A DNA stretch of 64,000 nucleotides from Hypericum androsaemum (Eukaryota; Streptophyta; Magnoliopsida; Malpighiales; Hypericaceae): positions 14,801,001 to 14,865,000 of the forward strand of contig OZ023192.1 in NCBI GenBank assembly GCA_963995505.1, given 5' to 3'. The position numbers and the translations under genes are program-made. The notes beneath the pieces are model-generated. The model was not told where the DNA came from. It searched no databases and worked only from the letters and a program-made list of their open reading frames with translations. This document shows, piece by piece, positions 1-10,683 of the stretch. Position 1 is the stretch's first letter. Each line of letters begins with the position of its first letter.

Positions 1-24
1 TCATCTCCAAAATGTGATGAATGG

Positions 25-1542
25 ATGAATGCAATGGATGAAGAAATGTCTTCTATGATCAAAAACCAGGTTTGGGATCTGGTTGACCTACCTAAAGGGC
101 GTAGGGCAATTGGGAATAAGTGGATTCTCAAAATCAAGCGCAATGCAGATGGCAGTATCGAAAGATACAAAGCGCGTTTGGTTGCCCAAGGATTTAAACA
201 ACAGGCTGGGATAGACTATGAGGAGACTTTTGCACCTGTTGTTAGATTTACGTCAATTAGGGTCATTTTAGCTATGGTTGCTAACATGAATCTAGAATTA
301 CATCAAATGGATGTAAAGACTGCTTTTCTCCACGGAGAATTGGATGAAGAAATCTATATGATTCAGCCTGAGGGCTACATTCAAAAAGGCTGCGAACACA
401 AAGTTTGCAAATTGAATAGATCAATTTATGGCCTTAAGCAGTCGTCTAGATAGTGGTATATTCGCTTTCATAATACGATCATGCAGCATGATTTTATTAT
501 GATAGACGAAGATCACTGTGTGTATGTTAAGCGATCAGGAAAGAAGTTTGTTATCGTCACCTTGTATGTTGATGACATACTTTTAGCTGGAAATGACATG
601 GGATTTCTTGTCAAAATCAAAGATTGGTTATCTTCCAACTTTGAAATGAAAGACATGGGTGAAGCAGATTACATACTCGGAGTTAAGATTTCGAGGAATC
701 GTTCGAAAAGATTAATGTCTCTTTCACAAGAGACATATATTCGCAAAGTAGTAGAACGTTTCAATTGTGATCACAGTAACCCAAAGTATGTCCCATTGGT
801 TAAAGGTCATAATTTGTGTAAGGACATGTGCCCAAAAACAACTAAACAACGTAGGGACATGGAGAAGATTCCTTATGCCAATGCAGTTGGATGCCTGATG
901 TACGCAATGTTGTGTACTAGACCTGACATTTGCTATGCTGTTGGGATAGCAAGCAGATATCAGTCTGAACCAGGCAGTGCTCACTGGAAGGCTGTCAAAG
1001 GGATTTTGAAATATTTGAATACTACTGCAGAATACTCCTTATGCTATCAAGGCCGTGACCTGATAATGAGTGGCTATACTGATGCTGATTGGGGAGGTGA
1101 TGTGGATAAGAAAAAGTCTACATCTTGATTTGTTTTCTTGTTGAACGGGGGTGATGTCTCATGGAGCAGTAAGAAGCAAACATGTGTATCCCTGTCAACA
1201 ATGGAAGCAGAATATGTAGCTTCAGCTCATGCTGCACAAGAAGCGGTATGGTTGAAGAGATTCTTAAGCCATCTCTCCCTGATCAACTCGACGGAGCCAG
1301 TGAGTCTATTCTGCGACAACCAGTCAGCTATAGCATATGCTAAGGATCCTAGATTCCATAGCAGGGCTAAGCATATAGATATTAAATTTCACTTTGTGAG
1401 AAATTTAATAAAATATAAAGAACTGTGTATGAAACACATATCTACACGAGATATGGCCGCAGATCCAATGACTAAAGCATTACCTCGAGAAGTGTTCGAG
1501 AAACATGTTAAGTCACTGGGTTTACGACGGTTTCATTTGTAA
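25..1542 (+). pseudogene. copia pol fragment: reverse transcriptase and RNase H, two in-frame stops
   Basis: One frame runs from 25 to the TAA at 1540-1542 and is broken only by TAG at 451-453 and TGA at 1126-1128. Each stop fits a single-base change, because family members usually have Gln after the SSR motif and Gly after STS. Visible signatures are the RT entry region (GNKWILKIKRNADG, YKARLVAQGF), the catalytic motif LYVDDILLAGND, the connection region (YANAVGCLMYAMLCTRPDI) and RNase H (STMEAEYVASAHAAQEAVW, AKHIDIKFHFVR). In the family this polyprotein copies the element's RNA into DNA. The reading frame is preserved apart from the two stops, so inactivation is fairly recent. Confidence 0.93.
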
Positions 1543-2486
1543 TCCAATTAGTTAGAATAAAGGAATTTTTAATTTGGCAATATGAGTTAAATGTGAAACA
1601 TGTCGGACAGAGAAGTAGCCCACTCACACGGGTGTTTACCTCAGTGGGAGTCAAGAAGTTGATTCCTAGATGAGATGAGGCAGTTATTGGACATTCATGA
1701 GTGCATGTCCTATGGCGGAATGCCGTCTTGCTTAAGAGCAAGTTTCCTTATGGGATGCAGGAATAAGTTGCTGCATTTGGATTTTCTACAATCCATATGA
1801 TAAGATATAAGTGGAACTTATCATACTGTCTGTCCTATTAGCCTAGAGTTAAGCTAAGGCTGATACTCTAGTATGGTGTTAAATGACATGTGTTCCTTGA
1901 AAAAGGAAAGTACACCGTAACACGTGATCAGTATCATGTGTGCTACTCGACCACTGGATGGGATGAAAATGTTGAGTGATTTCACAATCCCTGGTGTGAG
2001 ACCAATTTTTGAGAATTGTGATTCCCGAAACCTACCCTTAAGATCCTAAACGTATTCTGGAAGTATGATCCAGTGCTGCTAGCTTGGAAAGTTCATGAAA
2101 AGATTATGGCATAGCGATTCGACCTGGCAGGGCTGACCAGAAAAGCAGGCTGTATCATTATGAAAGGAATATAGTTAAGGGAGAAGGAACTCTGTTCATC
2201 ACATTCTGAGATTCATGGTTCAGGTGCACCAATTGTATTGAAAAGTACAATAGTGAACCCGAATATAATTATTTGAAATCACTGATGTGAACAATGGAAT
2301 GTGACATGAGTCCTGGGGTAAGAGCATACATTAAACAAGAAGGTTGTCGAGATGCTACTATTCAAGTAGCCTGAGTGTCTGTGCTCTTGAATTTGGCTTA
2401 ACATACTCGACGTGTGCTGGTCGCACGAAATCCTTTGAAGAAATCGGATAACTGTTGATCAAGGTCAATAATAATTGAGTGGGAGA

Positions 2487-3050
2487 TGTTGGACCTTGGG
2501 CCCAATAGGTAATTATTATTGTGCCTAATTGGGCCCGGGCCCATTAGGCCCAAAAAGTTGGGTTGGATGGGCCGGTCAACCCGCGTTGACCGGCCCAAAC
2601 TATGCAAGCGCCACGTCAACGTGACGTGGCGCTGACGTCACATGTGACAGCCCACGTGGCACACCCACATGGTGCCACGTGGTGCCACGTGACAAAGCTA
2701 GGCGTAGCCTTGCCACGTGGCGTGCCACGTGGCGGACATGCGGACCAACGTGCCACGTGGCGGACATGTGGCCTATGGCATGCCACGCGGCGACACGTGG
2801 CATGCCACGTGGTGCGTTTTGGCTGTCCGGATTTCCCTATAAAAGGGGAAATCCGGCTGGACCAATTGGCAACTTTTCCCACAACTACTCACTCAGAAAG
2901 AAAAATTCCGGATCAGTTCCAGAATTTTGATCAGATTTTCGATTAAAGGAAATCTCGTGAAAATTGATTACGGATCCGTTCGAACGTGATCGTAATTCGA
3001 CCAGCACGAAGAAATCGTGGACCCGAGCCTGTGGACCTCTTACTTCAACA
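2487..3050 (+). repeat. 3' LTR of the copia element, G-box-rich
   Basis: The LTR begins TGTTGG right after a purine tract. Its U3 part is GC-rich and repetitive, with eight CACGTG palindromes between 2653 and 2811 and one TGACGTCA at 2633-2640. A TATAAAA follows at 2838. Several open frames here are by-products of the GC-rich repeats. The right boundary at 3050 is a best guess. Confidence 0.7.
2633..2844 (+). promoter_or_regulatory. G-box cluster plus TATA box of the LTR promoter
   Basis: CACGTG occurs at 2653, 2676, 2686, 2714, 2726, 2754, 2794 and 2806, and TGACGTCA at 2633. TATAAAA lies at 2838-2844, 27 bp after the last G-box. In plants CACGTG is bound by bZIP (ABF/HY5) and bHLH (PIF, MYC) factors, and TGACGTCA by bZIP/TGA factors. 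Light, ABA or stress responsiveness of this LTR is an inference. Confidence 0.65.
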
Positions 3051-5027
3051 AGTAAGTGATTTATTATTAACGAATTAGTTTGTTAATTCAACGGGTTTAA
3101 CACGTAATTACTCGTTAATTACGTGTCAAAACCGTCACTATCAAAGACAAAAGCTCAAACCATAATGCATTAAAGTATAATTTTCCACAATTTAATAGTT
3201 TTTTCTGAAAATAAAACTACAAAATTGAATAAAAATTGAATTTTTTTATGTAGTGTTGATTAGCTAGATTAAGAAAATGTCTATACAATGTCCCAATTTG
3301 ATTATAAATTCCTGAAAAAGTGCATTAAGCACGCTAGCGTTTGGGTGTTACAAGATAGAAATATCTCTCTTATTGATCACATTCACACTTGGTAGTGGAA
3401 AAGCTTAAGCCGAAAAACCAATGGCGCCTAACAAGTTGTAATTAAATTGGTGGATTTAGCGGAATTAATTCTTAATTTAAAGTCAATCAATCTCTGTGTT
3501 GGAATATTCTTTTTTGCAATCATTACTTAGTTCAAATTCTTTTTTGCAATCATCACTTAGTTCAACAGCAAAAAATATGCTCTTTATTAATATTAGGGCA
3601 ATTATTATTTTTTCCATCTCAATTACGTAACTCAGTCTTCTGGAGAAATTAAACAAATAAGTTCTACATAAGAAAACAATAAAATAAAATAAGTTAACGG
3701 AGTCGGTTGTCCAACTTGCAAAAATCATGGTGGTATGGATGCGCAGAGTGGGAAAAGCTCCGTTTTCACGACTCTAAGTCAACGCTCAAATATTTTTAAA
3801 AATCTTTATGATGAATTGTATCGATTGATCTATATTTGAGATGAATATAAATTTTAAATAATAATAAAAAAATTCTTCTATAAGTATTTAATACCCCGCA
3901 TCCCAAAATATTTATCTTCTTGGTGGTTAATGCTCTGTTATATATCATCCATATTTTCATTGGAAAATAATTTGTTTCGCCTTCATTTTCTTCTTTATTT
4001 CAGGATAACAACGTTGGACCAGCCAGTGCGTTGACTTCGATCTGTCTGGAGTTGACTATCCTGATGCTTATAGCTGCACCATTTATTCATATTTGGTTCC
4101 CCTTTTTCCTCCCAAATTCTCGCTAGCTTCGTCCTTATCCTTATTACAAGCTCATCGATTAACTAAATTATTTAAGCTATTTCTTAACTCTTGTAATAAA
4201 TGTGGCTCAAGAAAAAGTAGCAAAATAAAATGCCGTAATCAATAGAAACACAGGAAGATGCAGATCAGAATTTACCTGTGTTTCGAGTTTCGACGCGTTT
4301 TCCTGAGAATTGATAATTGAAATGATTTGTGTGTAGTTTGAGATTTGACGGGCCATATTTAAGAATGAGTGTTTCAATCCGAAAACACATATAAAATATA
4401 TTTTGGATTCTATTTAGTTAATTATTTTACGAATGACTTTTCAGTACTGCATCAAGTAAATCTACGTATTATTAAATCTTAAGAATAGTATTGTTACGAA
4501 TTAAATATATTCTCTCTACGTCAGGAATGAATAGTTGCCATCAAGTTATGGTAAATTTTTTAAATTTTAGAATGAAACGATTTAGTATAGTTAATTATTT
4601 TCTTTTTTGATGCTGCATCACTAAAGATACTTTTTCTCTTTTAATTTCTATTAAAATTTTATTTTTCTAACACTTTTAATGTTGTATAAAACTACTCATC
4701 AATTTATTGTATTACTAAAGTTTTAACCAGGCACATTTATTAAACAACAATTTTTTTTAAGTGTTAGAAAAGAGTCAGGAGAGAGAAAACCAAGATTGCA
4801 ATCGAGGAAGGAAGTACATTGTAACTATAATTTTTTTTAAAGGAACAATATAAATTAGAAGTCTTTAGGAGCAGAAATAGATCATCTAAAATTGGGGTTT
4901 TGATCACCTGCGTACAAGCTCACCGTTGGAACCGGTGGAGATTTTACTCGATGACAACGCCACACCTAACGTTACCATTGGCGGTCCCACACGTCCGGAA
5001 GTTGGGGTGCATCTGGTTTGACTATAA
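3051..5027. other. AT-rich intergenic DNA
   Basis: No coding frame with recognisable content, no clear terminal repeats and no RNA gene was found. Two near-identical copies of a short TTTTTTGCAATCAT(T/C)A motif sit at about 3510-3560. Confidence 0.6.
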
Positions 5028-5794
5028 CTTAGTCAATGCACGAGCGCCGGGGCATCGTCCGTAACTCAGGTGATTTTTGGGTGTGCGATTTTGCCAAGGG
5101 CATTAGGAGCTGCACCTCCCTTGCTACAGAGATCTAGGACTTGGTCATTGGGCTAGAGTTGACCTGTGAGAGGGGGTTTTGAAGGGTCCAGGTGGAGGTG
5201 GACTCATCCATGGCTATTCTTTACGTGGGACGGGAGGTCGACCATGCTCACCCCTTGGCGACACTGATCTCGAGAGCGCGAGAGCTTCTGGGGAGAGACT
5301 ATGAGATTGACATTCAGCACACGTGGCGGGAGGGCAATCGATTGGCAGATGCCCTCTCCAAGCATGCCTTGGAGATTTCTTTTGACTATGTCTTTTCAGA
5401 TGTACCTTTAGATTTTTGTACGGCGGTGTATCTTGATGATTTGCGAGGAGTTAGCCTCCCTCGTTGTACTCAGTTGGCCAGTGATGAGTTTAGGGGATCA
5501 GACTTAGCAGTTTCTACATTAAGGCGGGTTATTCTGACCCTGCCGAGGTTCTCTTTTCCTACCGAGGAGGATTTTTCCACTGAATTTTTACCGCCGGAGG
5601 CGTTTACTAAGGCCGGAAGCCGCAATCTCGAGAGAGTGGATCCCTGTACTGAGGCTAGTAGCAGTAGCAGTAGTAGTAGACCTCTAGACTATGGCTAGAC
5701 TGTCTATGACTATTGTATTTGGTTACTGTTTCATATTTATATAGGGGCCTACCCTCACCTTTTCTACAAAAAAAAAAACTTAGTCAATGCACGA
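5028..5794 (+). mobile_element. 5'-truncated LINE with target-site duplication and poly(A)
   Basis: The 16-bp word CTTAGTCAATGCACGA occurs at 5028-5043 and again at 5779-5794, right after a run of A at 5768-5778. Between the copies lies about 735 bp ending in that A-tail. This is the footprint of target-primed reverse transcription by a LINE whose copy aborted early. The coding content is the C-terminal RNase H of a plant LINE. Confidence 0.9.
5048..5698 (+). pseudogene. LINE C-terminal RNase H-like domain, broken
   Basis: In one frame the sequence reads an RNase H domain (GIVRNSGDFWVCDFAKGI, later DIQHTWREGNRLADALSKHA) with stops TAG at 5135-5137 and TGA at 5180-5182, then runs open to the TAG at 5696-5698. 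The HxxREGNxxAD motif is the hallmark of the RNase H module at the end of plant L1-type ORF2. A serine run just before the stop is low complexity. The fragment cannot support retrotransposition and has no host function that I can infer. Confidence 0.82.
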
Positions 5795-5959
5795 CCCTCG
5801 CTGATCTGGCCCTTTTGCCCTCCATCGTTCCTCCTTGAATGTGCATTTTCGGAGGGAGCATTTGGGAATATCCAAATTCGATAAATAATCTGAATAAAGT
5901 AGTTTATTTTTTTAAATGGGGAGAACTGAGAAGAAAAATAAAGAACATTTTTGGTTGAA

Positions 5960-6205
5960 CTTAACTTTCATCTTAAATCTTTGCTAATTATTTTTATATT
6001 TTGTAGGTAGATAAAGCTGCTTAGGTTGAGAAGAAGAGGAAGGAGGAGGTACGATAATGATTATTGAACTTGTTAAATCTTCGCTGGCTGTTTTCTTATT
6101 TTGCAGATTGATGAGACTCTTTTTGAGGAGGTCGAAAAGAAGAGGGAGGAGGAGGAAGTATGATGATGACTATTAACTTTATTAAATCTTTGCTGACTAT
6201 TTTCT
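5960..6205 (+). repeat. Tandem copies of a ~100-bp exon-like module
   Basis: The phrase TTAAATCTT(T/C)GCT recurs at about 5975, 6073 and 6182, a spacing of roughly 98-109 bp. Each full unit has a T-rich stretch, then a purine-rich block translating to Lys/Glu-rich residues, then a GGAGGAGGTA or GGAAGTA boundary. The module looks like intron-exon-intron DNA duplicated in tandem. No intact gene is seen around it. A T-rich stretch follows to about 6355. Confidence 0.5.
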
Positions 6206-6456
6206 CTTTTCATGTCTTTTCTTACATTTTCTTATATTTTTTTTCATTTTAATGCCTTATCTTGTCTTTTCTTTCTTTCTTTTTTAACTTTTCTTGCATT
6301 TTCTTTCATTTTCTTGCATATTCATGTCTTTTTCTTTCCTTTTCTTGCATTTGTGATTTGGTATAGACCCACCAATCTCCTATTGACATATAGATTAGCT
6401 ACTTATTAATTAAATAATTGACTAGGATAGATAAATATCAAAACTAAATCAAAGAT

Positions 6457-7748
6457 TATTGTGAAGAGTGAAGTATGGAGCCTGAGTATGAGTGAAGTAT
6501 TCAGGTGGCTCGAGTGAAGTATTCAGGTGGCTCGAGTGAAGTATTCAGGTGGATGGTCCGAGAGTTGATCGATTAGGTTCGGAGTCCGGGGATGCTCGGA
6601 GAATCAATCGAGTCAAGAGTCGAGTGAAGACGTTGAGGACATCCGAAGGTCGTGCGGCTCGAGTGAAGAGCCTTGAGATTGAAGAGCCACAACAGGCCTA
6701 GCGCCCGCCGAGTGGGCTGGTGGGCGCCAGCCCCAACGCCTATCCAAATTCTGGCGCCCGTCAGATAGCCCGAAAAGTTGGCATTTTGGTAGACCAAAAT
6801 GCCCCTCCCGACTCCAAATAGTTGCCTAGGTTGTGGGCACTATAAATACCCATTGTTAGCCTCCAAGAAAGGTTGGCAAAGAGTTGCCCACTTCTCCAAA
6901 GAGAAAGAGAGAAGAGAGAGGAAGAAGAAAGGCTCTCCAAGTGAAGGAGAGGCCAAGTGCCCACTCCTCTAAGTGAAGGAGGAGAAGAGGAAGAAGACCC
7001 TCCAAGTGAAGGAGGGTTGTCCATGGCAAAGAGAGAAGAGAAAAATAGGTACTCTCCAAATAGAGGAGAGTGGTCCATGTGCCCCAAAGTTACCCAACTC
7101 GAGTAAAGGGTTGCCTCCGAGTGAAAGAGATGGAGAAAAGGAAGAAGACCTCCAAGTGAAGGAGGAGAAGAAGAAGACCCAAGAAGAAGATTTGTCTCCA
7201 AGTGAAGGAGGAGGAGAAGAAGAGGTGGTGAAGGGCAAACCCAATAAGAAGGGTTAGCCACCCCGAGTGAAAGAGGTGGTGCTCTCAGAGTGAAGGAGAG
7301 TTGTCCGACATGTGGGTAGAGCCCGAGTAAAGGGTGTTGCCAAGAAGAAGGGTTAGCCACTCAGAGTGAAGGAGGTGGTACTTTCCGAGTGAAGGAGAGT
7401 TTGCCCAAAGAGTGGGTAGAGCCCAAGCCTAGGGTTTTGCCAAGAGTGAGAGCTCCCAAGAGTGTGGGTAACCTATGGTGAGAAGAGGAGGAGAGAGTGA
7501 GCTGAGTGAAGGCATCCACGATTGTGAGAGCGAGTGAAGCTCGAGCATGATATAGTAGAATCTTTCCTGGCTTGAAAGCTCTCGGATGTAGATCGTTGTG
7601 GATCGAACCGGGTAACCAAATTTTTGTGTCCCTCCTTGTACTTTTTTTGTGCTTTGTACGTTGTGCTTCTTGTGGTTATCGTAGTTTGCTCGTATATATT
7701 TTCTGTTGCGTTGCTTGGGTCCACGGGAAGTAGATAATTTCTCCAACA
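6457..7748 (+). repeat. 5' LTR of the deleted copia element
   Basis: This LTR matches 9450-10607 over most of its length. It has a TATA box (CTATAAATA near 6840) followed by a long degenerate array of AAGTGAAGGAGGAGAAGAG-type words from about 6900 to 7400. The array yields Ser/Leu/Gly-rich open frames on the minus strand that are not genes. Near its start the word GTGAAGTATTCAGGTGGCTC is repeated three times. Confidence 0.85.
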
Positions 7749-7790
7749 ACTGGTATCTGCCCTCAAGTTAGGGCATGGTGAGAGCAACCA

Positions 7791-9003
7791 CGATGGGTGA
7801 AGTTAAATCACCCATGGAGAAGTTTCGATGATATGAAGAAAGAGGAGTGGAAGCTCCTAGACTGGAAAGTGATGAGTGTGGTGTGCTTGTCCTTATCAAT
7901 GTCTAGGAGTGTGATGACCAAAGAGGGTACGTTGTATGTGATGAGCAACGCCCATGAGAGCATTGGCCTTGTGAGTGCGACGAAAGATGCGGAGTAGCAT
8001 TGTCAACTTGGCCATGTATGTGAGAAGGGGATGATGGTGCTTTATTCAAGAGGGAAACTACCAAGCTTGAGGACCGTGGAGGTGGGTCTTCGTGTGCATT
8101 GTGGTCTTGGAGAGTAGAGAGTGAGCTCTTCGAGAGGTAGCAGTTTTCGAAAAGATGAGAAGCTTGAATTGGTCCAAGTAAATGGACCGGCGCCGGTGGC
8201 ATCCTTGGGTGGTTCGTGCTACAAGACCTTCATTGGAAAGAAGGGTCTTGAGGTGTGCTTGAGATCGAGAAAATGGCAGAGAGTATAAGCTCCAAGAGTT
8301 CAAAAAGTACTTTGAAGCGATGGAGAGTCGCAAGAAGAAGACAGTAGCTGAAAACCCCGAAGAAGATGGCATCATGGAGAAGATGAACACGATAACTAAG
8401 TGAGAGCCATGCAAGTGAAGTGTGGGCTATCAAAGATGTTGAGGGCGGATGTAGTGAACACGGGCACTTGCTTGATCAATGGAGTACCATCAAGCCCTTT
8501 TATGGAGAGTGTGATACCGGAGGAGGCTTGAAGTGGGAAGAAGATTGATCTAACTCATCTTCGTGTGTTTGTTTGTGTGTCATTTGTTCATGTTTGATGC
8601 AGATGAGAAGAGCAAGTAAGATGCCGAGTCCATGGAGAAAGACGAGGGGAGCTTTGCTGATAATGTGGGTTTTAGCAGTGAGATGATCGGGTTAGACATC
8701 TCGAACTCGGGTGGGAGCAAGAATGTACTGAATAGCCAGGAGGCTAGTGAGGAGAAGGTGAAACCAAGTTTCCCACTGCCAGTGGTTTCACAACAGAGTT
8801 CCACAAGTGAAGGTGGTTTATCGCAGGGGTTATCACCCGCCAACTACTATCTCTTGTCGATAGGTGGTGAGCTAGGAGATTATGCAGAGGCGCAGCGGAG
8901 TGAGCATGTGGCCAACAGAATTCTTAAAAATAGTGAGAAGATGGAGTCGTTGTGTGCCAACAAGACTTGGGGACTAGTCAAACTCTATAGTGGTAAGGAA
9001 TGA
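7791..9003 (+). pseudogene. Remnants of copia gag and pol
   Basis: Frame-shifted scraps are readable. A gag start, MGEVKSPMEKF, lies at 7791, and gag-like DDMKKEEWKLLDWKVMS at about 7830. Integrase/RT-linker residues resembling NTGTCLINGVPSSPFMESV and SGKKIDLTHLRVF lie near 8460-8570. Around 8880-9000 the stretch EKMESLCANKTWGLVKLYSG resembles the start of the RT domain (usually EMESLxxNxTWELVxLPxG). Large parts are missing. Family assignment to copia is sound, but no function remains. Confidence 0.7.
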
Positions 9004-9449
9004 CATGATCGGGAGGCTAGAAGAGTTGGTGTGGCAAAAGAGAATAAGTGTTGCAAGAAGAGAGCTCAGAAGCGGAAGACTCCAGGTGCTTTCACGGGTG
9101 GTCGTGTGAGGTATGCAAAGTGGCGTACAAGACCAGTGATAGTAGATCCGGTGGGAGTTGTGAGAACGCTTTTTGGAAAGTAATGTGAGAAGACAAATAA
9201 GTGGGTGTCCGTCCACTTGACAGGCTTTGTAGAGGAAGGCCGAAGCACCGATTGGAATGAAGGTCACCTAGTGACGGGTGATTGATGAAGAGGTTAGTCT
9301 CTGAGTGGGAGATTGCCTAGTGATGAGAATCGCTTAGTGAGAGGTAGTTCGTGAATGTGGTTAGTCTCCGGGTGGGAGACTGCCAAGTAAAGAAGACGGT
9401 TGCCTAGTGACAGGTGGATCATGTGGAGGTCAATCTCTAGGTAGGAGAT

Positions 9450-10607
9450 TATTGGGTATGGATCTTAAGTACGAGTAAAGTATTCGAGTGACTCGAGTGA
9501 AGAGCCGTGAGGATGGTCCGAGAGTTGATCGATTGGGTTCGGAGTCCAGGAATGCTAAGAGAATCAATTGAGTCAAGAGTATAGTAAAGACGTTGAGGAC
9601 ATCCGAGGGTCGTGCAGCTCGAGTGAAAAGCCTTGAGATTGATCGGAGTGACGATCGGGTTAAGAAGCGAAGGCGAGAAGGTGAGACGAAGCGGGTTGAA
9701 GAGCCGCAGCGGGCCTGGCGCCCGCCTGGGGCCAGCTATGTGAAGGCTGGCGCCCGCCAGCCACAACGCCTATCCAAATTCTGGCGCCCGCTAGATAGCC
9801 CAAAAAGTTGGCATTTTGGTAGACCAAAATGTGCCTCTCGACTCCAAATAGTTGCCGAGGTTGTGAGCACTATAAATACCCATTGTTAGCCTCTAAGAAG
9901 GGTTGGCAAAGAGTTGCCCACTTCTCCAAAGAGAAAGAGAGAAGAGGGAGGAAGAAGAAAGGCTCTCTAAGTGAAGGAGAAGCTAATTGCCCACTCCTCT
10001 AAGTGAAGGAGGAGAAGAGGAAGAAGACCCTCTAAGTGAATGAGGGTTGTCCATGGGAAAGAGAGAAGAGGGAAAGATGAGGTGCTTTCCAAGTTGAGGA
10101 GAGTGGTCCATGTGCCCCAAAGTTGCCCAACCCGAGTGAAGGAGATGGAGAAGAGGGAGAAGAACTCCAAGTGAAGGAGGAGAAAAAGAAGACCCAAGAA
10201 GAAGGGTTGCCTCCAAGTGAAAGAGGAGGAGAAGAAGAACTCCAAGTGAAGGGCAAACCCAAGAAGAAGGGTTAGCCACCCCGAGTGAAGGAGGTAGTGC
10301 TCTCCGAGTGAAGGAGAGTTGTCTGACGTGTGGGTAGAGCCCGAGTGAAGGGCCTTACCAAGAAGAAAGGTTAGCCACTCCAAGTGAAAGAGGCGGTGCT
10401 TTCCGAGTGAAGGAGAGTTTGCCCAAAAAGTGGGTAGTGCTCAAGCCTAGGATTTTGCCAAGAGTGAGAGCTTCCAAGAGTGTGGGTAGCCTATGGTGAG
10501 AAGAGGAGGAGAGAGTGAGCTGAGTGAAGGCATCCATTATTGTGAGAGCGAGTGAAGCTTGAGTGTGATATAGTAGAATCTCTCCTGGTTTGAAAGCCTC
10601 GGATGTT
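9450..10607 (+). repeat. 3' LTR of the deleted copia element, 3' end missing
   Basis: It aligns with the 5' LTR from its TATTGGG start, through the TATA box (near 9870) and the GTGAAGGAG-type array, to CGGATGT at 10607, where similarity stops abruptly. It differs from the 5' LTR by many substitutions and some indels, so the insertion is old. Confidence 0.8.
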
Positions 10608-10683
10608 CCAAAAATAAAATTTGCTACTTTTTTTTTGCAGACTCCACAAAAATTAATTCATGGTTGTTGTTATTAAATTGAGA

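Larger units (their letters stand above)
1..3050 (+). mobile_element. Ty1/copia retrotransposon, 3' part (5' end outside window)
   Basis: The window opens inside a copia element. It holds the end of pol (25-1542), about 0.94 kb of 3' non-coding DNA, a purine-rich tract just before 2487, and a 3' LTR. The LTR starts TGTTGG at 2487 and plausibly ends TTCAACA at 3050. It carries a TATA box at 2838-2844. The element is dead, because pol has two in-frame stops. The LTR end is inferred from the terminal TG...CA pattern, and the 5' LTR is not available for comparison. Confidence 0.8.
6457..10607 (+). mobile_element. Ty1/copia retrotransposon with internal deletion
   Basis: Two direct copies of a ~1.2-kb sequence (6457-7748 and 9450-10607) flank 1.7 kb of internal DNA. 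The left LTR ends CTCCAACA at 7748 and is followed by TGGTATCTGCC, close to the usual initiator-tRNA-Met primer-binding site. A purine tract precedes the right LTR. Only scraps of gag and pol remain inside, so the element is non-autonomous. The right LTR lacks the last ~170 bp seen in the left one, so no target duplication can be checked. Confidence 0.85.

Noticed and set aside
2600..2946. Five overlapping open frames on both strands rich in His, Thr and Arg
   Set aside because: They are translations of the CACGTG-rich LTR repeat, overlap each other on both strands, and match no protein pattern.
6761..7360. 199-residue minus-strand frame rich in Ser, Leu, Gly and Pro
   Set aside because: It is the reverse reading of the AAGTGAAGGAG minisatellite in the LTR, and the same kind of frame recurs at 9967-10383 in the other LTR.
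9593..9889. 98-residue Arg-rich frame
   Set aside because: It lies inside the 3' LTR and is disrupted in the matching part of the 5' LTR.
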